The position numbers and the translations under genes are program-made. Below are positions 1 to 8,255 of a DNA stretch of 33,932 nt, piece by piece. The DNA comes from a virus. Each line of letters opens with the position of its first letter. Positions within the stretch are counted from its first letter, which is position 1. Under the pieces are notes generated by a model. The model did not search any database, was not told the origin of the DNA, and saw nothing but the letters and a program-made list of their open reading frames with translations. The DNA is taken from positions 1-33,932 of the IMG/VR virus record IMGVR_UViG_3300030450_001075; one strand, given 5' to 3'.

Positions 1-132
1 CTCAGGCAAATATTGTTGCGCGAAATCTGCGAAGTTAGCGGCCCCGTTGTTAGTCCATTGTAGATAGTTTGAAGCCAAAATCTCTTGAGATTGACTAGGT
101 ACTATCGTACCGAATTGTGGGGTTAAAGCCAT
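1..132 (-). CDS. probable major capsid protein, N-terminal fragment
   Basis: Only the first 44 codons lie in the window; the gene runs off the left edge. It starts MALTPQFGTIVPSQ and reaches QQYLPE. The assignment rests mainly on position: it follows the portal gene and a scaffold-like gene in the same direction, the usual portal-scaffold-capsid order of tailed phages. The N-terminus, polar and ending in a FAQQYLPE-like segment, is compatible with phage capsid proteins that begin with a flexible arm, but there are too few residues for a family call. The start follows an A/T-rich leader with no Shine-Dalgarno sequence, and the gap to the upstream gene is 11 bases. Another head protein, such as a decoration protein, is possible. 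Confidence 0.55.
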   Translation of the reverse strand, partial: MALTPQFGTIVPSQSQEILASNYLQWTNNGAANFADFAQQYLPE

Positions 133-143
133 TATTTCTAATT

Positions 144-1367
144 TTAATTATTAAATGTTCGTTTTTTGATTTTTAATTTTGATGAATCGGCTCCACTAAT
201 TGACTTAACTTTTATTCCTCCTACAAAAACATCCCCACTGGCAACTTGCCTCGGTGTTTCTTTAGATGGGTTCTTGGATTTTTGTACGATGTCTTTAACA
301 CCATCAGCTTTTCCTTGTTCATAAAAATGTTGAACTAGTTTATCTGTGTTCATCGCAGCATAAAGAGCTTTGTGATAACCCGCATGATCTATTAAATTAC
401 CATCTTTATCAGTAAACTTACCTATAAAGTTGTTTATATCAGTTTGCGAATTAGCTACCTTTGAAGGCTCATTTACTTTATATCTAAACTTCTTCTCTCC
501 TACTGAATAATCAAAACCTTTGAATTCATCACTAAAATGAGTGTTAGTTTTATTTACAAAATCTTGTTGAGCTTTCTTGGCCTCTTCCTGCTGTTTATTG
601 TAACGGTTGAAAAAATCTACTGCTTTTTGTTGCTCTTGATTAACACCTGGACGCTGTTTTATATCAGCGTAATACTTAGTTTTTAAAGTTTCTAAGTCTT
701 TTTTAGCGGTAGCAACAGCTTCTTTATAAGCTAGTTTTTTTCTACGTATATCTTTTGTTTCGTCTAAATCCTCATCTACCTGAAAATTATCTTCAATCAA
801 AAAAGATATTTCTTCTGATGATAAATGTGGTTTAGTTTGATTATAATACTCTCTTAGTAATGAATCATCATCTAGATTACTATAATCTCTATTAAGTTTT
901 ACATAATCTTCTACTGTACCTCCAGTTTCGTCCATAAACTTTACTAGTTTATCTACATTTTCTGGTAACTTAGGTTGTTCTACAATAGATTCATGTACTT
1001 CTTTTTGAATTTCTTCAATTTTTTCTGGTGTAGATTCTACAATTTCTTCAATAGGAGTGTCTACTTTTTGTTCGGTTTCCCGTACTTCTTCAACCAATCC
1101 TTTGCTGTCTTCACTGTCTTTTTGTTCTTCGATAGGAGCATCGCCCACATCTGTCTTTGGTGTTTGAACGGCATCTGTTTCTGTTTCTTTTGTTAAATCC
1201 AGTTTTACCACATCAGGAACTACTTCTCCTTGTGCTTCTGGTTTTGTGAAATCTACTTTTACAAGTTCATCACTTGATTTTCCTAAATTTTTAGCTTTAC
1301 GCTTAGGTGTTTTTATTTTAAAATCACCTTCTTGTTTGACCTCTACGGCCGCTTTTTGTTCTGCCAT
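144..1367 (-). CDS. scaffold-like acidic coiled-coil protein
   Basis: The product is 407 aa. The first 140 or so residues are low-complexity and acidic (Glu, Val, Thr, Lys rich), followed by charged helical stretches with coiled-coil character at about residues 200-280 and a compact C-terminal part ending KLKIKKRTFNN. Lying between the portal and the probable capsid gene, with a charged helical composition and a basic C-terminal tail, it fits an internal scaffolding protein that guides procapsid assembly. The basic tail resembles the capsid-binding end of known scaffolds. No protease active site is visible. The function is inferred from synteny and composition, not from a recognised domain. 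Confidence 0.6.
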   Translation of the reverse strand: MAEQKAAVEVKQEGDFKIKTPKRKAKNLGKSSDELVKVDFTKPEAQGEVVPDVVKLDLTKETETDAVQTPKTDVGDAPIEEQKDSEDSKGLVEEVRETEQKVDTPIEEIVESTPEKIEEIQKEVHESIVEQPKLPENVDKLVKFMDETGGTVEDYVKLNRDYSNLDDDSLLREYYNQTKPHLSSEEISFLIEDNFQVDEDLDETKDIRRKKLAYKEAVATAKKDLETLKTKYYADIKQRPGVNQEQQKAVDFFNRYNKQQEEAKKAQQDFVNKTNTHFSDEFKGFDYSVGEKKFRYKVNEPSKVANSQTDINNFIGKFTDKDGNLIDHAGYHKALYAAMNTDKLVQHFYEQGKADGVKDIVQKSKNPSKETPRQVASGDVFVGGIKVKSISGADSSKLKIKKRTFNN

Positions 1368-1390
1368 AATATAATATAATTAAATAGTTA

Positions 1391-3817
1391 TTAAATACTT
1401 GGTTGTTGTTGTTGTTGCTCTGCTTGTTCACTTATTAAACCAGGTAACAACGGTTGTTGTGGTTGTTCAAAATCTACAGGTAATAGATTATTTTGTCTTT
1501 GATCTATCATTTCACTTTGTTGAGTGCCCTGCATTTGAATTCTTTTATCTTTTCTATCTTCTATTTCTTTTTCTTTTTCTTGCTCTGCTTGCATTTTCAT
1601 TTGCTCTAATTGCATTTGATAATTAAACTCTTCAGCCATAAGCTGTCTTTTAATTTCTGCTTCAGTTTGCATTCTTTGTATTTCAAATTGAGATTTACCT
1701 TGTTCAATTTGTAATTCTTTTTCAGCTAGAGCTTGTTGTTTTTGTACTTCAGCTTCCGCTGCTTGTTGAGCTGCTTTAGCATTAGCTTCAGCTTGCAATT
1801 GAATTTGACGCTCTTGCATAGCTTGTTCTCTTTGCTGCTTTTGTTTACGCTTTAATTTTAGCATTTGATTAGCTAACTTTATATTACGTACTTGTCTAAT
1901 ATCTATCGCGTCTTCTAAATCAATTCCTCCACTAGCTAAAGCTACTTGAATGTTTTGTTCTAACATCTGCTTATCTTCTTCATCTGGCTCTAAATCTAAG
2001 AAAATGCCAAAATCATGAAGGTTTAATTGATCTATTTCTCTTAATGTCTCTGTATCAAATATAGATATACTATTTCTTAACGCGTTAGCAGTAAGAGGGA
2101 AATCAATTAAATCACCTATTTTTTTAGATATGTTTTCACAGATTCTTAAAGTTATATAAAGACTAGCATTGTTTATATGTTTAGTAGCAATATTAGATTG
2201 TTGTGCAGCTAATTTTTGTACTCCGACTAAAGTATCTTTATCTGGTAAACTACCATCTCTAGCTTCATTTAATCCGGTTACATCTCTTATCATTTGCATA
2301 TAATAATTATATGTTTGAATAAGAGCAGCTATTTTAGCCTGCGATGCTGAGGTTTGTAATTCTTGAACTGGTATCTTACCTCTATTTAGTTCACCATCTT
2401 GTGTTAATGATCTACCTACTACAGAACCAGTTTGAAAATACATGTTTAATGCTTCAGCTGGGTTATAGTTAGTACCATTACCTAGATCAACTTCTGCAAG
2501 CCCATCCATATCTAAGAACACTCCATCTGGAACCATTCTAGCTAATACTTGTTGTAACTTTAAATGAGTTAATTGGATCATATCTGCAAACCCAGTTATT
2601 CTACCCACTGTAGAATCAATACGACCTTTATACATACGAGGAGCACATATAGCATAATTCATTTCTACTTTAGTAGTATCTGCAGCTGGTCTAGTCATAT
2701 TCTCAGCTAACTTCCACTCTAACATTGTGTTTGTTCCTAACACTTTAGCTCCTTTATATAAAACTTCTATAGTTCTTCCTACTCTCTCAAAATTATCATT
2801 TGAAGGTGGGTTAAAAGTATCAGGTTTTTCTAGAGCTTTTAATAATCCATTAGGAGTTTCTTTTATTTTAAAAACTTGATCACTATATGTTTTATATTCG
2901 AAATAAAGTACTTGTACAGTATTTTCATCGAAATCTCCATATCCATAAAGATAATTTCTATTACCTTTATTAGCTTGTATTTTCTTTAATTCTTCAGGTG
3001 GGATACCAGGGAATTGTTTTGCTAATTCTGGAATAGTAATTGCTTTTATTTCTCCAACATAATATACATCTTCAAAATTTGGATCTTCTGTATAAGAATA
3101 TACAATGTGCGCTGGATCTACATAGTCAACAGTTATTCCTTCTGCTAAATTAAAATTGGTTTTAACTGCACCAATACCACAAGTTACTAAATCATAATTA
3201 ACTCTACGTTTAACTAAGTCGTATTTGTTTTGTTTTAATACTTGATCAATAGCTTCTTCTTCAGCTATTTCTATATTTTGTTTATAACTCAACTGCATAT
3301 GAAGTTCTAATTCCTCCATAGTTTGAGGTAATTCATTTTCAGGTATTTGAGTTTGAGCTAAATCAATTCCTAATTGAGAATTAATTTTATTCATACTTTC
3401 TCTTGCAAACATATCTGTTGCAATAGCTTTAGCATAATTAGTTCTTTTGTTTAAAGATTGAGGATCAATTGCAAAAGCGTTTATATCATATTCTTTATTT
3501 GATATACCGTTAACTAATATGTCTACAAATTTAGAAATAATAGGTACTGGTTTCCAGTCTAAGTTAAGATAAGATAAATCTCCATTAATAGATAATTCAT
3601 CTTTATATTTTTGAGTAGGTTGTTCACCTCTCGCGTATAATCTTAATCGATTATAATTATTCCATGTAGTTAAGTATCTATTACCATTTGTTCTACCTTG
3701 AGCAAACCATTCACTTTCAATAGCACGAGCAACTTTCTCTCCATACTCTATGCTAGATTTCTCTGCATCACTAACTACTTGGCTAGGAAATATACTATTA
3801 TTATAATTTATATTCAT
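1391..3817 (-). CDS. portal protein
   Basis: The 808-aa product has the size and layout of the portals of crAss-like and related Bacteroidota podoviruses. It has an N-terminal region with RYLTTWNNYNRLRLYARGEQ and WKPVPIISKFVDILVNGIS, a central alpha/beta body, and a long Gln/Glu/Ala-rich helical C-terminus (about residues 690-790) that probably forms a coiled coil, ending in a poly-Gln tail. Portals form the dodecameric ring at the capsid vertex through which DNA is packaged and ejected. It lies directly after the large terminase: the terminase stop and this start are one base apart. The Gln run is encoded by a CAA/GTT-type microsatellite at 1399-1420, which may vary in length. Confidence 0.88.
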   Translation of the reverse strand: MNINYNNSIFPSQVVSDAEKSSIEYGEKVARAIESEWFAQGRTNGNRYLTTWNNYNRLRLYARGEQPTQKYKDELSINGDLSYLNLDWKPVPIISKFVDILVNGISNKEYDINAFAIDPQSLNKRTNYAKAIATDMFARESMNKINSQLGIDLAQTQIPENELPQTMEELELHMQLSYKQNIEIAEEEAIDQVLKQNKYDLVKRRVNYDLVTCGIGAVKTNFNLAEGITVDYVDPAHIVYSYTEDPNFEDVYYVGEIKAITIPELAKQFPGIPPEELKKIQANKGNRNYLYGYGDFDENTVQVLYFEYKTYSDQVFKIKETPNGLLKALEKPDTFNPPSNDNFERVGRTIEVLYKGAKVLGTNTMLEWKLAENMTRPAADTTKVEMNYAICAPRMYKGRIDSTVGRITGFADMIQLTHLKLQQVLARMVPDGVFLDMDGLAEVDLGNGTNYNPAEALNMYFQTGSVVGRSLTQDGELNRGKIPVQELQTSASQAKIAALIQTYNYYMQMIRDVTGLNEARDGSLPDKDTLVGVQKLAAQQSNIATKHINNASLYITLRICENISKKIGDLIDFPLTANALRNSISIFDTETLREIDQLNLHDFGIFLDLEPDEEDKQMLEQNIQVALASGGIDLEDAIDIRQVRNIKLANQMLKLKRKQKQQREQAMQERQIQLQAEANAKAAQQAAEAEVQKQQALAEKELQIEQGKSQFEIQRMQTEAEIKRQLMAEEFNYQMQLEQMKMQAEQEKEKEIEDRKDKRIQMQGTQQSEMIDQRQNNLLPVDFEQPQQPLLPGLISEQAEQQQQQPSI

Positions 3818-6034
3818 TTAGTTTATAATTTTTGATAAAGAACCTCTGTTATCATATTTTTTTATTCCTAAATCATATTGTTGTCTAATAAGTTTTGGAA
3901 CGGGTCTATATTTATTTTTATTGCATGCCATTAGAGCTAAACCAGAACTAATAGAAGCATCATGTGATGTTCTATTATTTATATTAAATTTTGCCCAGTC
4001 ATCTAAGGTTCTTTGAAAGTATGTATCTCCATAAGAACCATTTTCTAATAAACCAACACAACCGTCTATATATGATTCAATAGCAGCCGCGTGAGCTTGT
4101 TTAATATCTTCACTTGAATTAGGTATTCCACCTATTTCTCTCTCTGTTACAGATAATTTATTATATATTTTATCTGGTCTATTCATTGCAAAACCTCTAT
4201 AACCTCTTCTTTTAAAATAATATAAAAGTCTAGGTTTGTTATTTTCTGCAAGTATTGGCATCCCGTAAAATATGCATGCCATTAAAACATCTTCAAAAAA
4301 TGTCTCTGCTGTTTGTGGTCTAGCTATATATTCTAAAAAGAAATGATTAGGAGGAACATCCTCCATACTAAATTTAGTTAAACCATGTAAAGAACCATTA
4401 GATCCTCTACCATCTACGGTACCTGAAATATCATAAGGGTCACAACCAAATGCCCCTAAACTTTCATTACCTGGATATTTTTTACCTAATTTCAATATAA
4501 CATTGTTTTGTAATCTTGATGGTGGTACCCATGTAACATAGAATCTACCACTCTTATTAGGTACAAATCTTACTTCTGTATCTTGTATTCCTCCGACCCA
4601 TTGAAATGATCCTTGAGTAATAACATTAGAGTTAGATATATCAGAATTCCAATCTATTTGTTGGTATATCTTAGTTAAATTAAATAAAGAATTTTTAGAT
4701 TCATCTCTGAACGCGTGTTTAGTTGTTCTAGGGAATTGTCTATAAAATTCATTTAAAGCATCTTGATCATCCGCTAAACCATCTACTTCATTTTTCCAAT
4801 AATCTAAAACCCCAAGTTTTATTTTTTGACCATGGGGATCTTCTTTTGGTTCAGCTGGGGTTTCGAATACAGGTACGCCATAAGAATCAATGTATCCTTC
4901 GTAATTCCATTCCATAGGTATGAACAAACTATATAATCCTGAGCGAGTCTGTCCATTGGCGTTTCTTTTTGTAACGTCTGAGCTTTCATATAATTTCTTA
5001 AAATTATCACCACCTTTATCTAAGGCGTTTGAAGTGCTACCCATCATACATTTACCAATAATTCTACTACCTAATCGTAAACATGTTTTAGTAACTCTCC
5101 AGTTATTTAATATATTATTGGGTCTTTCCCATTTACCTGATTCATCGTGTACTAATAGTTTTAATTTTTCACCATCATAACTATTATCTCCTGTATTTTT
5201 CCAATCAATAGTGGTATCAAGACCTTGTAACTCTTCTGCTACTTCACCTGTTATAATCTTTCTTCTAGTAAATTTAGAAGCTGGTACTCTATATGCTAGC
5301 TCTGTTTTAGGTCGATCCATACCATCTTGAATCGGTTTAAAAAAGAACGGATAATTAACTGAGATTGGTACAACCTTGTCAGTAAACATAGTCTTAGCAT
5401 CTGGACCAGTTTTAGATAATATTCCATATCGTGAATCACTTGATATTGTAGCTAAATTAACAACTTCACCTGACGCCATGAAAGAGAATCCAGATCTACG
5501 GTTTTTAAGATAACACATCCCGTAACATCTTGTATCTGCTTTACATGCTTCCCAGAATATAAAGAATAGTCTATTGGCTTCTCTAAAATCTGGTGGTCCA
5601 ACATCAATCTTGCTCCATTGTAAATACATGTAATGAGTGCCTGTAAGATAAGTAGGTTTACCTTTATTATAAAACCAAAAGCCTTCTTCACGTCTTCTAA
5701 ATTCCTCATCAATAAAATCATACCACTTTTCTTTAAAATCTTCAGGATATTTATCCCACTCGAAAACACTTTTAATTTTATTTAAAACCTTAGGTAGTTG
5801 AGTTCTTTCCCATCTATTAGAATCAAATTTATAAACTTCTTTTGATTCTTTAGGTAACGCTATCTTTAAACCTTGTATTTCATAAACATCACCAATCATT
5901 CCAGATTTACTGATAACTATAAAATCGTGTTCTTCATTGTAACCATACTCCCATTTTTTATACCTATTATTCTTTTTTAGAATTTTAGATTTAACATAGT
6001 TGGGTAAAATCTTATATAAATTTTGCTCGTACAT
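3818..6034 (-). CDS. terL: terminase large subunit
   Basis: This 738-aa protein is the ATP-driven DNA packaging motor with headful-cutting nuclease. The ATPase part shows KNRRSGFSFMASGE (about 177-190) in the Walker A position, hydrophobic LLVHDESGKW (about 293-302) as Walker B with the catalytic Asp-Glu, and GSTSN (about 332-336) as coupling motif. The RuvC-like nuclease has FGCDPYD (about 529-535), FFLEYIARP (about 565-573) and a late HDAS. The Walker A lacks the usual GK(S/T) and has an Arg-Arg-Ser-Gly instead; this kind of divergent P-loop occurs in crAss-like terminases and probably does not mean loss of function. It sits between a 92-aa gene and the portal. The fold and role are clear; the lineage is an inference. 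Confidence 0.95.
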   Translation of the reverse strand: MYEQNLYKILPNYVKSKILKKNNRYKKWEYGYNEEHDFIVISKSGMIGDVYEIQGLKIALPKESKEVYKFDSNRWERTQLPKVLNKIKSVFEWDKYPEDFKEKWYDFIDEEFRRREEGFWFYNKGKPTYLTGTHYMYLQWSKIDVGPPDFREANRLFFIFWEACKADTRCYGMCYLKNRRSGFSFMASGEVVNLATISSDSRYGILSKTGPDAKTMFTDKVVPISVNYPFFFKPIQDGMDRPKTELAYRVPASKFTRRKIITGEVAEELQGLDTTIDWKNTGDNSYDGEKLKLLVHDESGKWERPNNILNNWRVTKTCLRLGSRIIGKCMMGSTSNALDKGGDNFKKLYESSDVTKRNANGQTRSGLYSLFIPMEWNYEGYIDSYGVPVFETPAEPKEDPHGQKIKLGVLDYWKNEVDGLADDQDALNEFYRQFPRTTKHAFRDESKNSLFNLTKIYQQIDWNSDISNSNVITQGSFQWVGGIQDTEVRFVPNKSGRFYVTWVPPSRLQNNVILKLGKKYPGNESLGAFGCDPYDISGTVDGRGSNGSLHGLTKFSMEDVPPNHFFLEYIARPQTAETFFEDVLMACIFYGMPILAENNKPRLLYYFKRRGYRGFAMNRPDKIYNKLSVTEREIGGIPNSSEDIKQAHAAAIESYIDGCVGLLENGSYGDTYFQRTLDDWAKFNINNRTSHDASISSGLALMACNKNKYRPVPKLIRQQYDLGIKKYDNRGSLSKIIN

Positions 6035-6312
6035 TACTTAGATCTTCTTTCTGCAAATCCTTTAAACTTAGATTCTTTTTTTTCTTCTACTTTTGGTTTA
6101 TCTTCTAATAGATTTTTTTCTTCTTCTAATCTATTTAGTATTTCAAAAGCATCAAATATAGCTAGCTTTTTTGTCGCTGCAGCGTTCTTTAGTCTGTCTG
6201 CTGAAATGTCTGGTCCATAATCTATGATGGGTTCTTTAGCAACTTTGATTAACTCTTTTACTGCTATCTGCCCAGCTTGGATTATATTCTTCTTCGTTTC
6301 CTTTGTACTCAT
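6034..6312 (-). CDS. small acidic/helical protein upstream of terL
   Basis: The product is 92 aa, almost entirely helical and charged, with a central segment DISADRLKNAAATKKLAIFD and a Lys/Glu-rich tail. It ends at the first base of terL, so the two are probably translationally coupled. Its position directly before terL makes a small terminase subunit or packaging accessory plausible, but no DNA-binding helix-turn-helix is obvious. The first 77 bases overlap the end of the 208-aa gene in another frame, which is long for this tightly packed phage. There is no later Met, so the start at 6312 is the only ATG choice. Function not recognised. Confidence 0.6.
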   Translation of the reverse strand: MSTKETKKNIIQAGQIAVKELIKVAKEPIIDYGPDISADRLKNAAATKKLAIFDAFEILNRLEEEKNLLEDKPKVEEKKESKFKGFAERRSK

Positions 6313-6862
6313 ACTTTATAACAATATCATTTGATTTCATACAATATAAACGCTCTTCATCTATAATAAACTCCCATTCTCCTCCGGGTTTAAATCCTAT
6401 CTTATCCCCTGGATTAATATTAAGTGCATCTAATGTAGTATTACCTACTTTTAGTATCCCAATATTAGGTTGTTCTTTTATGATGCTTAGAGCATTTGTG
6501 TTTTTTAAAGGTTTTATAAAACATCTTTCATTAATAGACACCCATTCATTGTTATTTTTATAAAAATAAATTTGATCTACTGACGCAAAATACATGTTAT
6601 CTTTAAAATATGAACGGCTATTTTTCTGTTTACCTTTCGTATCGTAAAATCTTCTAAATATATTTTGATGTATTATTATTATATCACCTTTTTTAATAGG
6701 AGTAGTAAAAGCAATAGGTGTTTCTATTACTTTTGCTAACCTATTTACAAATTGAAAAGTTTCTATTTTAGTGTTTAAAACTAAATCTTCATTTCCAATC
6801 TTAATCTTATTCGCATATCTATCACCCAAAGGTTCTACTATAAAATCGTATAAGCTTTTCAT
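6236..6862 (-). CDS. double GroES-like protein
   Basis: The product is 208 aa. Residues 9-100 follow the GroES pattern: a PLGDR start (11-15), NRLAKVIETP in the place of the GEVLAVG strand, then IKKGDIIIIH (56-65). A second GroES-like half follows: INPGDKIGF (149-157), an Asp-Glu turn, and LYCMKSNDIVIKYEY (172-186), which corresponds to the GroES C-terminal strand. Two tandem GroES-like folds suggest a co-chaperonin-like role, like T4 gp31 in function, or a beta-barrel scaffold used for something else. The hydrophobic mobile-loop tripeptide of true GroES is not evident. It sits just before the terL cluster, far from the groEL-groES pair at 14.6-16.4 kb. Similarity was judged by eye. Confidence 0.55.
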   Translation of the reverse strand: MKSLYDFIVEPLGDRYANKIKIGNEDLVLNTKIETFQFVNRLAKVIETPIAFTTPIKKGDIIIIHQNIFRRFYDTKGKQKNSRSYFKDNMYFASVDQIYFYKNNNEWVSINERCFIKPLKNTNALSIIKEQPNIGILKVGNTTLDALNINPGDKIGFKPGGEWEFIIDEERLYCMKSNDIVIKYEYKGNEEEYNPSWADSSKRVNQSC

Positions 6863-7089
6863 TAATATTCTAAATCATATTCAATAGATATAGCCATGTT
6901 CGAATTAAACTTTTTCCATGGTAATACCTCATTGTCTTTTTTTATATGAATATTATAAGAATTATCTTCAGAGTCTAATAGTATATGAGATATAATATGT
7001 CCTCCATACACTTGTTGACCCACAGAATAATGCATAGCGTCGTTTTTATAATCAGAACCAATGCTGATCTTACGTATTACATTATCCAT
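6862..7089 (-). CDS. unrecognised small protein
   Basis: A 75-aa product with alternating hydrophobic and polar residues suggesting a beta-rich fold (GQQVYGGHIISHILL, MAISIEYDLEY). Its stop overlaps the start of the double GroES-like gene by one base, so the two are probably cotranslated. It has no Cys pairs, membrane segment or signal peptide. Function not recognised. Confidence 0.6.
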   Translation of the reverse strand: MDNVIRKISIGSDYKNDAMHYSVGQQVYGGHIISHILLDSEDNSYNIHIKKDNEVLPWKKFNSNMAISIEYDLEY

Positions 7090-7090
7090 T

Positions 7091-7363
7091 TTATTTTTCC
7101 TCTTTCTTGTCTTCTTTTATTTCTTCAAAAGATCCATCATGTAAGTTAATGTTAATAGATCCATATTTTTCTTCTAAATCACCTTTAAGCTTTTCTTGAT
7201 CTGTTCTTAAGCCAGCTAAGGTATGTAATAACTCATGTTTATCACTTTCAAGCATTCCTATTTGTTGAATAGTTCTACCAATAGAATCTTGAGATTTTAA
7301 TATGTTATCTAATTCTTGTTCTTCTAACTTGTTAACTACTTTTTCTACTTTCTTTTTTGCCAT
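7091..7363 (-). CDS. coiled-coil protein
   Basis: The 90-aa product begins with a basic stretch (MAKKKVEKV) and continues as a long heptad-like helix (about residues 10-70, with Leu/Ile spacing through LEEQELDNILKSQDSIGRTI), then a short acidic tail ending EEIKEDKKEEK. Small coiled-coil proteins of this kind are common in phage head-tail gene blocks and may be chaperone or connector accessories, but nothing specific is recognisable. It begins 10 bases after the stop of the secreted-protein gene. Confidence 0.6.
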   Translation of the reverse strand: MAKKKVEKVVNKLEEQELDNILKSQDSIGRTIQQIGMLESDKHELLHTLAGLRTDQEKLKGDLEEKYGSININLHDGSFEEIKEDKKEEK

Positions 7364-7373
7364 TTTATTTAAT

Positions 7374-7733
7374 TTAATTTGTTAATAAATAATATCTTTT
7401 ATAAATATTTGTTTGATTAGTGCTACCGGTAAATTCACATTTAATAGTGTTTTTATTTACTTGGGTATAAACAACTGTTACTTTCCAATCTGTTGTTGGA
7501 TTTTCTATACTTGTTGTTACAGATGTATCTGTTACTTTTAGTACAGTTTCTTTTAAAGTTAGATTTGATACCCAAGATACATTAGTAAAATTTAATCCTG
7601 AGGTTTCATTTCCTGTTACCATTACGTAAAAACTACTTTCAGGAGATTTCCAAACACCTCTTAGGTCTTTAGATATCTGACTATAAGTAGTCATACTAAA
7701 TAGCATTATAATACTTAATACTAAGTTTTTCAT
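7374..7733 (-). CDS. secreted protein with Bacteroidota-type signal peptide
   Basis: A 119-aa product. Residues 1-18 form a clear Sec signal peptide: MKN, a hydrophobic core LVLSIIMLFSM, then TTYSQ with likely cleavage before Gln, the pattern typical of flavobacterial secreted proteins. No lipobox Cys is present. The mature part (about 100 aa) is Thr/Ser/Val rich and beta-strand-like, beginning SKDLRGVWKSPESSFYV, resembling small lipocalin-like or stress-response domains of Bacteroidota. It lies next to the holin-like gene. It may be a lysis accessory, a superinfection-exclusion factor or a gene acquired from the host. Export is well supported; the role is not known. Confidence 0.7.
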   Translation of the reverse strand: MKNLVLSIIMLFSMTTYSQISKDLRGVWKSPESSFYVMVTGNETSGLNFTNVSWVSNLTLKETVLKVTDTSVTTSIENPTTDWKVTVVYTQVNKNTIKCEFTGSTNQTNIYKRYYLLTN

Positions 7734-7736
7734 AAT

Positions 7737-7766
7737 AATTTAATTTAATTTAATTTAATTTAATAT
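7737..7766. repeat. TTTAA short tandem repeat
   Basis: At least five consecutive copies of a 5-bp unit (AATTT) fill the leader upstream of the secreted-protein gene. The repeat lies between a possible weak promoter and the start codon and could change length by slippage. Confidence 0.85.
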
Positions 7767-7803
7767 TCTTTAATAATAATCACCTATTTTTAAGGTTTTT
7801 TAC
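7766..7803 (-). promoter_or_regulatory. weak candidate late promoter
   Basis: Read on the minus strand, GTAAAAA is followed at the same offset as in the copy at 16774-16813 by ATAGGTGAT (the latter has ATAAGTGAT), but the terminal TAATAATATAC is replaced by a diverged A/T stretch. It lies at the end of the holin-like gene and before the secreted-protein gene. A/T-rich coincidence cannot be excluded. Confidence 0.25.
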
Positions 7804-8255
7804 TTTTTAAATATACTTGTTACCTTTTCTCCACTACGTCCACCAAAATAAGCTAAAACAACAGCCATCATAACTTTTTCAAAGGTATCGTTCCATGTAG
7901 CATTTATGTGAAATGGTATAGTTTCAACACTGTCTAATATACCGGCAAAAGAAAAAACAACAATACACCATACTAATACTAGTGGGCGTACATTCTTACT
8001 CATCCAAGAATCAGACATAGAATCTGCCTCCCATCTTGAAGTGATAGCTTGTATTTCTTTATTCTGTTGTTCGTATATTATTTGTTGGAGTTTTATTTTA
8101 TCTTCTGCTGGAGCATTTGATTTTGTTATAGCCTCAATAGCCTCTTTAGGTGAAGTAACACCTTGTAATACATTTCCTAATGTAGGGTTTATTACTGATG
8201 CAGCTCCAAAAAGAAGTTGTCCAACGGTTGTATCTTTAAATTTCTTTTTTGCCAT
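7800..8255 (-). CDS. holin-like membrane protein (GTA/3TM holin type)
   Basis: The 151-aa product has a mildly hydrophobic N-terminal segment (about 11-32), a polar helical middle rich in Gln and Glu, then two strong membrane segments at about 91-108 (PLVLVWCIVVFSFAGILDS) and 124-138, with the motif AYFGGRSGEKV at the C-terminal side. The SWMSKNVRPLVLVW block followed later by YFGGRS..EKV is the pattern of the three-TM holin family found in gene transfer agents and phages. Holins make the inner-membrane lesions that time lysis. No endolysin is visible beside it, so the partner would lie outside the window or be unrecognised. Confidence 0.75.
   Translation of the reverse strand: MAKKKFKDTTVGQLLFGAASVINPTLGNVLQGVTSPKEAIEAITKSNAPAEDKIKLQQIIYEQQNKEIQAITSRWEADSMSDSWMSKNVRPLVLVWCIVVFSFAGILDSVETIPFHINATWNDTFEKVMMAVVLAYFGGRSGEKVTSIFKK

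Noticed and set aside
1399-1420. Regulatory repeat
   Set aside because: A microsatellite encoding the poly-Gln tail of the portal; no sign of a separate function.
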